Positions 8,410-15,826 of a DNA stretch of 39,630 nt are shown piece by piece; within the stretch, counting starts at the first letter, position 1; every line of letters starts with the position of its first letter. Below the pieces are notes generated by a model, which saw nothing but the letters and a program-made list of their open reading frames with translations, did no database searches and had not been told where the DNA came from. The position numbers were made by a program, and so were the translations under genes. Origin of the DNA: Desulfobacula sp. (GTDB taxonomy: Bacteria; Desulfobacterota; Desulfobacteria; Desulfobacterales; Desulfobacteraceae); NCBI GenBank assembly GCA_013792075.1, contig VMSR01000126.1:1-39630 (forward strand), written 5' to 3'.

Positions 8410-9182
8410 GTCCCCTCTTGGAAATTATTCGCCGGCTCAGGGGTAAAGACGGGTGTGCCTGGGACCAGAAACAGACCCCATTGACCATGTGGAGATGCCT
8501 GGCAGAGGAAGCATATGAACTCCAGGCCGCAATTGTCAATGATGACACGGATAACATCTGTGAGGAACTCGGGGATGTCTTGTTTCAGGTTTTGTTTGTC
8601 TTGGAAATATTTATAGAAAACGATCGAATTGAATTTTCCAGCGTGGTTGACGGGATTGCCGAAAAAATGATCCGGCGCCATCCCCATGTATATGGCACAG
8701 CCGTTGTCACAACCGAAGAAGAATTGCACCAGCAATGGGCGCAGATCAAATCCTGCGAGAAGAAAAAGGCCGCAAGTCCTAAAAAATCTGCTCTGGACGC
8801 TGTCCCCAAGGGCATGCCCGGGTTATTGAGGGCTTTGAAGGTATCCAAGGCTGCGGTCAGGGAGGGATTTGACTGGGAGAATATCCACCAGGTGCTGGAC
8901 AAGGTAAAAGAAGAAATACATGAGTTTGAAGCGGCATTGGAAAATGAAAGTCAGGATGCGGCGATGATGGAATTCGGGGATATCCTGTTTTCCCTGGTCA
9001 ATGTAGCCCGGTTTGCCGGTTTTCATCCGGAAACTGCCCTTTCCGGTGCTACCGCAAAATTTGAAGGCCGGTTCAGGCTGATGGAAACCGTTCTTGCCCG
9101 GGAAGGAATAGACCTTAAAACATTGTCTCCGGAAGAAAAAGAGCTGCATTGGCAAAGGGCAAAGCAGGTCTACGACAGGTAA
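8397..9182 (+). CDS. mazG: Nucleoside triphosphate pyrophosphohydrolase MazG
   Basis: Hydrolyses NTPs and dNTPs to the monophosphate and pyrophosphate, cleaning the nucleotide pool. The 261 residues match E. coli MazG in length. Two tandem all-alpha MazG domains are visible. The first has GCAWDQKQT and metal-binding acids in EEAYEL and EELGDVLFQVLF; the second has EGFDWENIHQVLDKVKEEIHEFEAAL and EFGDILFSLVN. Translation appears to start at TTG 8397, inside the end of cvpA; a purine-rich GGAAGGA lies upstream. The 3' end overlaps the convergent unknown gene by 13 bp. Confidence 0.94.
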   Translation: METISPLLEIIRRLRGKDGCAWDQKQTPLTMWRCLAEEAYELQAAIVNDDTDNICEELGDVLFQVLFVLEIFIENDRIEFSSVVDGIAEKMIRRHPHVYGTAVVTTEEELHQQWAQIKSCEKKKAASPKKSALDAVPKGMPGLLRALKVSKAAVREGFDWENIHQVLDKVKEEIHEFEAALENESQDAAMMEFGDILFSLVNVARFAGFHPETALSGATAKFEGRFRLMETVLAREGIDLKTLSPEEKELHWQRAKQVYDR

Positions 9183-9646
9183 TCGCCCCTCTGGAATTTC
9201 ACATATTCCGTCCTGGCAGCAACCACTGTCCGGGTTGCAATATCCCTGAGACCTTTATCGTCTGTGCCAAGGGACAATGATTCCTTGAGCAAGCTGTCTG
9301 CTTTTGTATTGATCTGTTCCAAAATAGGGGCAATGCTTTTTAAGGAGACGCCGGGATCCTGGAGCTTACTTGCGTATGTATCCAGAAGTCCCAATAAGGT
9401 GTCTGTTTTTCCGGAAACAATGGATGACTGATCCTGCATGCGCAAACCAATTGAATTAATTTCTCCCAAAGCGGGGGCTGTTGTATCTCCCATCTCAGGT
9501 GACTCCGTTGTGTCCTTTTGTTCCGTTTGAACAAGGGCCCGGGTCAGGACATTTTTAAAGTCCCCCGTTTTTTCCGCCGGTGGTTTGTTGGCGGTCACCC
9601 CACCCGTTGAATGTGTCAGCTCATTTATCTGATTGATACCTGCCAT
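9170..9646 (-). CDS. Flagellar-cassette-linked protein of unknown function (158 aa)
   Basis: I do not recognise a named family. The protein is soluble, with a disordered Thr/Pro/Glu-rich N-terminal half (about residues 1-70) and an amphipathic helical C-terminal half: DTLLGLLDTYASKL, SLKSIAPILEQINTKADSLLK and a final AARTEYVKFQRGDYLS. Such a helical C-terminus would suit a chaperone or anti-factor, but that is speculation. A strong AAAGGAGG site precedes the ATG. It is third in line after the DVU0524-like gene and flgM on the same strand, 157 bp after flgM, so a flagellar or late-gene regulatory role is the contextual guess. Confidence 0.7.
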   Translation of the reverse strand: MAGINQINELTHSTGGVTANKPPAEKTGDFKNVLTRALVQTEQKDTTESPEMGDTTAPALGEINSIGLRMQDQSSIVSGKTDTLLGLLDTYASKLQDPGVSLKSIAPILEQINTKADSLLKESLSLGTDDKGLRDIATRTVVAARTEYVKFQRGDYLS

Positions 9647-9803
9647 ACTGGCCTCCTTTTAGTTGAAGAGATAAAAAGCAAAAGACGTGCCAGGTTTTGG
9701 GACGGAATGTTTTTTGATGAAAATGCTTTTATTTCAGGCGGTTGGCGGGTTCTGTAAAAGAGGATGGTCCTGGGAAAATATGAAAAGGGAAAAAATTGCT
9801 CAT

Positions 9804-10112
9804 TTATCCCAGTTCATTCATGAGCGAACCGACCATTTTTTCCGCCACCTGTTCTGCATTGACAGTATATTGATTGGTCTGGACTTGCTGTTTTAAATCC
9901 GCCACCAGTTTTTTTCTATCGGCCGGTTCCGTATCCATTGCTGCCGATATCTTCTGGAGATCCTTGGTTGTCGGGGAAAGATTTAAGGTGTCGGCGGAAA
10001 TTTCATCGGCGGCTTTTTCCATTCGAGCGGGTGTCTGGGGTTTTGCGGCGGCGTTTCCCTGGTTTGCATATGTTTGATTGATATAATTGGGTGTTGAACT
10101 GGATATTTTCAT
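9804..10112 (-). CDS. flgM: Anti-sigma-28 factor FlgM
   Basis: Holds the flagellar sigma factor FliA inactive in the cytoplasm until the hook-basal body is complete, then is exported. The protein has 102 residues, as expected. The N-terminus is disordered and Ala/Pro/Asn rich. The sigma-binding half shows the family pattern: DTLNLSPTTKDLQKI, then DRKKLVADLKQQVQTNQYTVNAEQVAEKMV, matching the consensus R-x-x-x-V-x-x-L-K-x-x-I-x-x-G-x-Y-x-V-x-x-x-x-V-A. An AAGGAGG ribosome binding site precedes the ATG. It follows the DVU0524-like gene by 13 bp and is almost certainly cotranscribed from the sigma-28-like promoter, giving feedback control. Confidence 0.9.
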   Translation of the reverse strand: MKISSSTPNYINQTYANQGNAAAKPQTPARMEKAADEISADTLNLSPTTKDLQKISAAMDTEPADRKKLVADLKQQVQTNQYTVNAEQVAEKMVGSLMNELG

Positions 10113-10125
10113 GAAAAGTGCCTCC

Positions 10126-10548
10126 TTAGGATTCCATATTATTATCAGCTACCTGGCGAGCCAGTTCTGTCATTCTTTTCACAACAAACTGAGAGTCTTC
10201 AACAGACAGAGTTTGGGTGATTTTATTGTTGTTGTCGTCAATGGTTGTATAGGTGAACTGGGTCTTGCCTCTGGTAAAATTAATTTTTTTGCCAAGTTCT
10301 TTTTCGATCTGATTTGTGATCTGTTCTTCGTTTTTTTCCTTGGGCCCTTCATTGATGATCTTGTCTACAATATTGCTGGCAACTTTTTCAATGATGGCCT
10401 GTCGTTTCCCTTCCGAGGAGATGTTGACACTGTCGGCAGAAACTCTGTCGGCAACGCCAAATTTGTTTCTGCTCAGTATCTTGCCCTGGCTCAATTGTCT
10501 TGAGTAGACTTTCAGGACATTCTGTATTTGGTATGAAGGTATCTGCAT
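10126..10548 (-). CDS. FlgM-associated protein, DVU0524-like
   Basis: A 140-residue protein resembling the family found next to flgM in Desulfovibrio (DVU0524 and relatives); this match is from memory of the family, not from a search. It opens with QIPSYQIQNVLKVYSRQLSQG, continues with a segment DSVNISSEGKRQAIIEKVASNIVDKI that resembles the SLS/ISxEAK signature of FlgM-type proteins, and ends in ITQTLSVEDSQFVVKRMTELARQ. No signal peptide or membrane helix is present. It is the first gene of the flagellar cassette, with AAGGAG before the start and a sigma-28-like promoter just upstream. The biochemical function is unknown; a partner or modulator of FlgM is the contextual inference. Confidence 0.75.
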   Translation of the reverse strand: MQIPSYQIQNVLKVYSRQLSQGKILSRNKFGVADRVSADSVNISSEGKRQAIIEKVASNIVDKIINEGPKEKNEEQITNQIEKELGKKINFTRGKTQFTYTTIDDNNNKITQTLSVEDSQFVVKRMTELARQVADNNMES

Positions 10549-10569
10549 TTAAATTTCTCCTTAAAAGCC

Positions 10570-10597
10570 TTATCGGAAGGAGAAAATTAAAACTTTA
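10570..10597 (-). promoter_or_regulatory. Sigma-28 (FliA)-type promoter for the flgM cassette
   Basis: Read on the minus strand, TAAAGTTTT is followed by CCGATAA with TAAA-N17-CCGATAA spacing, one base longer than the classical TAAA-N15-GCCGATAA (equal to N16 before CCGATAA). It lies 22 bp upstream of the first cassette gene and begins 10 bp beyond the aldolase stop. Finding a FliA-type promoter in front of flgM fits the known autoregulatory logic. Confidence 0.65.
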
Positions 10598-10606
10598 GTG
10601 TTTATT

Positions 10607-11899
10607 TTAATCATCGAAATTACCGTCGGGACCCTTGTCAGAGATAATGCTTGCCGCCCTTTGAATGATTTTTTCCCGGCTCCATTCTGCTGGGTACTCT
10701 GTTTTTTTTGTTTTGTATCCAGGCATATGTGATTTTGTTTCTAAAATGTGTGCAATGAGAATATCGGCCGTATCAGTGGTATTAAAAACATCCGTAAGCA
10801 GGGTATAGACAAAGTTTTCCACATTCTTTGCCATCCGTAGCCGTATTTCCCGGGGCAGGGCTGACAGATGGCTTTCAAAGGGAAGGTTTAGTTTCTTGAC
10901 ATCACCGCCTTTTAAATTATGTGCATTTGCATAGGCAAGCATTTTGGACCACATTTCTTCGGTAACCCCCTGGTCCTTTTGTTTGATGAAATTTCCCTGG
11001 TCATCCAGGATGGCATTCCCGTAATCATTGACCTTCAAACCCCAGGAAATCATTTGCAGTGCTGTGGCAACATTGGCTTTGGTGGTGCGTGTTTTGGACG
11101 CAATCGCACGCAGTCTGTCGGAATCGTTACCCGAGGTGCCGTGCTGGGCACCGGATATCCCGTAAGGCGACAGGGCTTCGTGGATCTGGGCGGTGAGTTC
11201 AACGTTTATCCCTGTGCCGCTTTCTTCGATACCGTGGGTGGTACCGTTGTTCAATGCAATCCAGTCGGGGAAAATATTATGGGCATTGAGTCCCTGGATG
11301 AGGAACAAGGCTTCTTGGGCCGTGGAAAGCCCCTGGGTTCCCTTGATTTCTCCGACTTCTGTTTCAAGACCAGCCCACCCGGGTACAAAAGGATTCAGTT
11401 CAATGTTTGCCAGCAGGTTCTGATCGTCGGTCATATGGGATGCGTCAATGGCAATGGAGGTAATTCCGGCATCAAACAGGGACTCAATCTCAGGTTTGGC
11501 AGGCGCAATATCAGATGGGGATTTTATGCCAAAGTGGTCTGCATGGATGGCCACGGGTATGGTAATTCCCAGTTCATTCATGATGGCGTCGGTTTGTGTG
11601 GCCATATTCCACAGGCTCACAGGGCAATAGGCATTGGTGCCGCCTTCGGATCTGGCGATCTCGATGATGATGGCGGCATTGGCGCGTTGAGCGGCCGCCA
11701 GGGCGCCTCTCAGGACAAATGAACTCCTTGCATTTGCAGCAATGGTCATGCAATTGCCTTTTTTTAACATGGCCTGATCTATATATTTCCCGCTGACAAT
11801 AAGGGCTTTTGAATTGGGGAATCGTTTTTTTATATTTGGGGGTCTGCCGTAATCAAGGGCAGTTTCAAACGCTTTGGAATAGGTATGTGGAATTGTCAT
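10607..11899 (-). CDS. Class II fructose-bisphosphate aldolase-like protein (long variant)
   Basis: TIM-barrel zinc aldolase family member, expected to cleave or condense a ketose bisphosphate or related ketose; the exact substrate is uncertain. Family motifs are IPVAIHADHFG (His119, Asp121, His122), SIAIDASHM (His155), ALNNGTTHG and GAQHGTSGND. At 430 residues it is longer than standard FbaA (about 360), with an extra C-terminal helical region after about residue 330. The frame opens further upstream, but the ATG at 11899 follows GGGAGAG at the right distance. It is divergent from the TetR gene across a 318-bp gap that holds two matching palindromes, so control by that regulator is likely. 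Alternatives are tagatose-bisphosphate aldolase or a sulfosugar-type aldolase. Confidence 0.8.
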   Translation of the reverse strand: MTIPHTYSKAFETALDYGRPPNIKKRFPNSKALIVSGKYIDQAMLKKGNCMTIAANARSSFVLRGALAAAQRANAAIIIEIARSEGGTNAYCPVSLWNMATQTDAIMNELGITIPVAIHADHFGIKSPSDIAPAKPEIESLFDAGITSIAIDASHMTDDQNLLANIELNPFVPGWAGLETEVGEIKGTQGLSTAQEALFLIQGLNAHNIFPDWIALNNGTTHGIEESGTGINVELTAQIHEALSPYGISGAQHGTSGNDSDRLRAIASKTRTTKANVATALQMISWGLKVNDYGNAILDDQGNFIKQKDQGVTEEMWSKMLAYANAHNLKGGDVKKLNLPFESHLSALPREIRLRMAKNVENFVYTLLTDVFNTTDTADILIAHILETKSHMPGYKTKKTEYPAEWSREKIIQRAASIISDKGPDGNFDD

Positions 11900-11991
11900 G
11901 GTTCTCTCCCGCTTGGTGTATGGCTTTCTATCATCAGTATTATCTTCTTTTTTTGTCATGAAAATGAATCAAAATCAAGCAGTATTGAATA

Positions 11992-12007
11992 ATGAATATG
12001 CATTCAT
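11992..12007. promoter_or_regulatory. Palindromic operator, TetR site 1
   Basis: ATGAAT-ATGC-ATTCAT, a perfect 6-4-6 inverted repeat about 93 bp upstream of the aldolase start and 211 bp upstream of tetR. It shares both arms and spacing with the site at 12160-12177. The remaining DNA of the 11900-12217 gap is AT-rich with no ORF or further structure that I can support. Confidence 0.6.
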
Positions 12008-12130
12008 AAAAAATATTTTTATGAAATTCGGGTGGTGTTTTGTTTTATGGGCAAAGGACTATTTTCTAAGTCCATGTAAAGATAAGATAATTATTCTACT
12101 GAATTCTTTTTTATGTAAAATAATATGATC

Positions 12131-12159
12131 TTGACATTTATCAAAATCTTTTGTTAAAT
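12131..12159 (+). promoter_or_regulatory. Sigma-70-type promoter of tetR
   Basis: A perfect TTGACA at 12131-12136, 17 bp spacer, then TTAAAT at 12154-12159. The operator at 12160-12177 begins at the next base, so a bound repressor would cover the expected transcription start. Confidence 0.55.
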
Positions 12160-12177
12160 AATGAATTATTATTCATT
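12160..12177. promoter_or_regulatory. Palindromic operator, TetR site 2 (autoregulation)
   Basis: AATGAAT-TATT-ATTCATT, a perfect 7-4-7 inverted repeat directly downstream of the tetR -10 element and 41 bp before its start codon. The core ATGAAT-N4-ATTCAT is identical to site 1. Its position is typical for TetR-family self-repression. Confidence 0.65.
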
Positions 12178-12217
12178 TGACTTGGACGGGCAATATCCTT
12201 AAAAGGGTGATACAAGG

Positions 12218-12802
12218 TTGCAAAAAAACAAATCGGAAAAATACCATAATATATTGAACAGTGCGGGTGCCGTTTTTGCGGAATTCGGATTTCATAAAGC
12301 CACCATATCCCAGATAGCGGCCAAAGCCGGTGTCGCAGATGGTACATTGTATCTTTATTTTAAAAATAAGGATGATATTTTATATCAATTTATCAACTTT
12401 AAGACCCAGGATGTGTTTGAAAAAATGAATGCAGCCGTGGAAACGGGTCGGAATGCAGAAGCAAAGCTTCGCAATCTGATACGGTGTCATTTGCAGGAGT
12501 TCCAGAACGATAAAAACATGGCCATTATTTTTCAGTCGGAAGTTCGATATTTAAGGGATATTGAGTATCAAATCAAGGATATCTCAAAAATGTATCTGGA
12601 TCTGTTGTCAGATATTATTGAACAGGGCCAGATTGAAGGGTCCATGCGCCAGGACCTTTTTGTCGGGCTTGTGAAGCGGTTTATTCTTGGGGCTGTGGAA
12701 GGGGTTATTTCTACCTGGGTTTCAGCCCGTGGCAGATATGATCTGGTCTCCATGGCAGATCCCCTTGTGGATCTTTACCTGACCGGTGTCAGGGGAGAAT
12801 AA
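12218..12802 (+). CDS. TetR/AcrR family transcriptional regulator
   Basis: Dimeric repressor, 194 residues. The N-terminal HTH is clear: ILNSAGAVFAEFGFHKATISQIAAKAGVADGTLYLYFKNKDDILYQFI, with the usual GTLYLYF recognition-helix end. The ligand-binding half is helical and resembles the FadR/PsrA-like branch that senses acyl-CoA (short polar loop, then KMYLDLLSDIIEQGQIEGSMRQDL), but the ligand is not provable here. Translation starts at TTG 12218, with AAAAGGG ten bases upstream. It is flanked by the divergent aldolase gene and by the EMO-etfBA operon 128 bp downstream. The shared operator motif suggests that it controls itself, the aldolase and possibly EMO-etfBA. Confidence 0.9.
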   Translation: MQKNKSEKYHNILNSAGAVFAEFGFHKATISQIAAKAGVADGTLYLYFKNKDDILYQFINFKTQDVFEKMNAAVETGRNAEAKLRNLIRCHLQEFQNDKNMAIIFQSEVRYLRDIEYQIKDISKMYLDLLSDIIEQGQIEGSMRQDLFVGLVKRFILGAVEGVISTWVSARGRYDLVSMADPLVDLYLTGVRGE

Positions 12803-12884
12803 ATGCCATATAGTCTGTGAACGGTATAAATTTGTTGAATTGGGCTTTTTGCTTGACGGCAATGGTCATGTTTATTAAAGCTAT

Positions 12885-12898
12885 TGAGTTTATATTCA
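12885..12898. promoter_or_regulatory. Degenerate TetR-type site upstream of EMO-etfBA
   Basis: TGAGT-TTAT-ATTCA differs by one base in the left arm from the TGAAT-N4-ATTCA core of sites 1 and 2. It lies 33 bp before the EMO start. A TTGACG at 12853-12858 could be a -35 element, but no good -10 follows at standard spacing, so the promoter is unassigned. Confidence 0.35.
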
Positions 12899-12930
12899 TT
12901 TTGTAAAGAAATATTTGGGAGGTAATGTAT

Positions 12931-14994
12931 ATGTCTTCAATCATTGGTCCGGCGAGTTATAAATTGTTCGGAATTTTTCCGACCGCCATTCTCTCTTTTG
13001 TTTTACCGGTTATCGGTATCGGCTTGTTTGCCTATATCATGACCCGGCGGATTGCACCCCTGGTAAGGGCAGCACCGGACAATCGACTCGATCACATCGG
13101 CCTGCGCATTAAAAATCTTGTGGTCGTCTGGCTGGGGCAGATCCGCCAGCCCCGGTATATGCTGGCAGGTGTCCTGCACATTGTAATCTTCGCCGGTTTT
13201 TTGATTCTCTCTGTTCGGTCCATCTCCCTTGTGGTCATCGGATTGTCAGATGGTTTTGTCCTTCCGGGACTGGGCGGCTGGCTTGGTCATGTGTACAATT
13301 TTATCAAGGATTATGCCGCGACCTTTGTGTTGATTGCCTGTATTGTGGCAGCCGTTCGCCGGGGAATTTATAAGCCCAAACGGTATGCTGTTCCTGAAAA
13401 ATACGGTAAGGACCACACAGCAGAAGCCGTGTTTGTGCTGGGTATTATTTCGACACTCATGATATCTGAAAGTCTGTTCGAGGCTTCAGAACTGGCCTAT
13501 GCGTTAACGGTGGACGGCCAGTCGCATTTTCTGGCGCCCCTCTCCCTGGTCTGGATTTTTAAGGGCATGCTCACATCAGCCTCTCCTGGCTTTCTCCAGG
13601 GACTTCACATCTTCACCTACTTTGTGCACGATCTGGCTTTTTTCTTTTTCCTCTGCTTTTTGCCCCTGGGAAAACATTTCCACGTCATCACTTCGATTTT
13701 CAATGTCTTTTTCATGCGGGTCCAAAAGGGAAATATCAAACCCGTACAGCACGGCATTAATGATGAAGAGCTGGATAGCCTGGAATCTTTTGGTGTTAAA
13801 CGACTGGAAGATTTTACCTGGAAGCATATGCTCGATTTTCATTCCTGTGCAGATTGCGGAAGGTGTTCGGACCAGTGCCCTGCCAATGCCGTGGGCAGGC
13901 CGCTTTCTCCGCGGTTTATCACCATTAAGGCCAGGGATTTGATGTTCAAGAATTATCCGCTGTCCGGTGAAATATACAAGAGCAAATTATTGGTGGAAGA
14001 TATTTTTACGGAAGATGAAATCTGGTCCTGCACCACCTGCGGGGCCTGTGAGGAAGAATGTCCCCTGGGCATTGAGTATATCGATAAAATGGTGGACCTG
14101 CGCCGGGGTATGGTGGATGAAGGCATGGTTCCCCAGTCACTTCAGAAACCGCTCAAAGCCCTGGAAAAACGCGGCAATCCCTATGGCAAGATGGAGAAAA
14201 AACGGGCAGAATGGACCGAGGATGCAGACTTTAAAGCCAAGCATTCCATTAAGGATCTGGGAGAAGAGACAGCGGACACCTTGTACTTTGTGGACAGTAT
14301 TACCTCCTATGATGACAATATCCAGGAAATAGCCAGACGGACATCCATCATCCTCGAGAAAGCCGGTGTTGATTTCGGAATCCTGGGCAAGGATGAAAAA
14401 GACAGCGGCAACGAGGTGCTTCGGTTTGGTGAGGAAATGCTCTACCAGGATCTGAAACAGCAGAACACAGAGGCCATTCTGGCATCGGGTGTCCGAAACA
14501 TCGTAACGGCCGATCCCCACGCCTATAATGCATTGAAAAATGATTATAAAGGTCTTCCGGAGGTGAAGCATATCAGCCAGGTGGTGGCCCAGAAAATTGC
14601 AACAGGTGAACTGGAGCTTAAAACCTGCCAGGATCCGGACAAGGTGTATGTGTACCATGATCCTTGTTACCTGGGACGGCACAACGGGGTTTATGAAGCA
14701 CCGCGGCAGGCCATGGATGCCATTAACGGACTGACCCGGGTTGAGCTGGAGAAGAGTCGGGATCGGTCCTTTTGTTGCGGCGGCGGCGGTCTCATGCTTT
14801 TCTTTGAACCGGAAGAAGAAACAAGAATGGGTGTCTTGAGAGTTAACATGGCTGCAGAGGCCGGTGCAAATGTCATTGTAACGGCCTGTCCTTTCTGCCT
14901 GGTGAATATCCAGGATGCGATAAAGGTTGCAGGAAAAGAAGGACAGATGGAAGCCCTTGATTTTACAGAACTCATAGAACAACATTTGAAATAG
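12931..14994 (+). CDS. Membrane ETF:menaquinone oxidoreductase (EMO-type FeS oxidoreductase)
   Basis: Accepts electrons from reduced ETF and passes them to menaquinone, linking acyl-CoA dehydrogenation to the membrane. Order of parts in 687 residues: an N-terminal NarI-like membrane domain with about six helices up to residue 255; two [4Fe-4S] motifs, CADCGRCSDQCP (about 305-316) and CTTCGACEEECP (about 367-378); then two CCG (DUF224) domains. The second CCG is intact (HDPCYLGRHN, FCCGGGG, TACPFC), whereas the first has lost its cysteines (KDSGNEVLRFGEE and TADPHAYN). The ATG at 12931 is eight bases after GGGAGG and is preferred to 12925. etfB and etfA follow at 41 bp and 2 bp, which supports the function. 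Confidence 0.9.
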   Translation: MSSIIGPASYKLFGIFPTAILSFVLPVIGIGLFAYIMTRRIAPLVRAAPDNRLDHIGLRIKNLVVVWLGQIRQPRYMLAGVLHIVIFAGFLILSVRSISLVVIGLSDGFVLPGLGGWLGHVYNFIKDYAATFVLIACIVAAVRRGIYKPKRYAVPEKYGKDHTAEAVFVLGIISTLMISESLFEASELAYALTVDGQSHFLAPLSLVWIFKGMLTSASPGFLQGLHIFTYFVHDLAFFFFLCFLPLGKHFHVITSIFNVFFMRVQKGNIKPVQHGINDEELDSLESFGVKRLEDFTWKHMLDFHSCADCGRCSDQCPANAVGRPLSPRFITIKARDLMFKNYPLSGEIYKSKLLVEDIFTEDEIWSCTTCGACEEECPLGIEYIDKMVDLRRGMVDEGMVPQSLQKPLKALEKRGNPYGKMEKKRAEWTEDADFKAKHSIKDLGEETADTLYFVDSITSYDDNIQEIARRTSIILEKAGVDFGILGKDEKDSGNEVLRFGEEMLYQDLKQQNTEAILASGVRNIVTADPHAYNALKNDYKGLPEVKHISQVVAQKIATGELELKTCQDPDKVYVYHDPCYLGRHNGVYEAPRQAMDAINGLTRVELEKSRDRSFCCGGGGLMLFFEPEEETRMGVLRVNMAAEAGANVIVTACPFCLVNIQDAIKVAGKEGQMEALDFTELIEQHLK

Positions 14995-15035
14995 TGCAGC
15001 GTTTACAATAAAATTTATTTTTTAAGGAGACGATA

Positions 15036-15824
15036 ATGGAGATTTTGGTATGCGTCAAGCGAGTCCCGGATACTGCCGAGAACGAATTTGAACTCAATGG
15101 TGCAGGGAATGATCTTGACCGCGATGATCTGGTTTATTCGGTGAACGAATGGGACAATTATGCGGTTGAAGAGGCCATTCAGATGGTTGACAAAATGGGC
15201 GGTTCTGTGACCGTTGTGACCGTTGGTGATGACGAGTCAGAAGAAATTTTACGGCGTGAAATGGCCATGGGTGCCAACAATGGGGTTCTGCTTTCCGATG
15301 ATGCCTTTGAAGGATCAGATGGAAAGGGGATCGCCACCATTCTAAAGGCGGAAATTGAAAAGGGCAGCTACGACCTGATTCTCACCGGTGCCCAGGCAGA
15401 TGAAGGCGCAGGACAGGTTGGCGGTATGGTTGCGGCCATGCTTGATTATCCTTACGCCTCGCTGGTCAACAAAATCGATGTGATGGATGATAAAAAAATC
15501 AAGGTGGGAAGGGAGATCGAAGGGGGCAACCAGGAAATGAATGAAATTTCACTTCCCTGTGTTCTTTCCATCCAGACAGGTATCAATGAGCCCCGGTATG
15601 TGGGTATCCGCGGTATCAGAAAAGTTTCCAGCGTGGAAATTCCGGTAAAGAGTGCGTCTGACCTGGGGCTTGATGCCGCCAGCGTTGGCAGTGCCGGTGC
15701 CAAGACCCGCAGGGTGGATTATTTTGTCCCGGATATGGGGGAGGGTGCTGAAATGCTTGAAGGCTCCACAGAAGAGATTATCGCAAAACTGATCGAGAAG
15801 CTTAAAGCCAAAGGAGGACTCTAA
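15036..15824 (+). CDS. etfB: Electron transfer flavoprotein beta subunit
   Basis: Small subunit of ETF, the soluble FAD carrier between acyl-CoA-type dehydrogenases and EMO. The 262-residue protein begins MEILVCVKRVPDTAENEFELN, as in the family, with VYSVNEWDNYAVEEAIQM, LTGAQADEGAGQVGGMVAAML (the nucleotide-binding signature) and LPCVLSIQTGINEPRYVGIRGIRKV. AAGGAG precedes the start. It sits between the EMO gene and etfA, with only 2 bp to etfA. I cannot tell from sequence alone whether the ETF is bifurcating; association with EMO favours a simple electron carrier. Confidence 0.97.
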   Translation: MEILVCVKRVPDTAENEFELNGAGNDLDRDDLVYSVNEWDNYAVEEAIQMVDKMGGSVTVVTVGDDESEEILRREMAMGANNGVLLSDDAFEGSDGKGIATILKAEIEKGSYDLILTGAQADEGAGQVGGMVAAMLDYPYASLVNKIDVMDDKKIKVGREIEGGNQEMNEISLPCVLSIQTGINEPRYVGIRGIRKVSSVEIPVKSASDLGLDAASVGSAGAKTRRVDYFVPDMGEGAEMLEGSTEEIIAKLIEKLKAKGGL

Positions 15825-15826
15825 TC

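Noticed and set aside
10919-11722. Long open frame on the plus strand inside the aldolase gene
   Set aside because: It is antisense to a conserved enzyme, lacks a ribosome binding site, and its translation shows no family motif.
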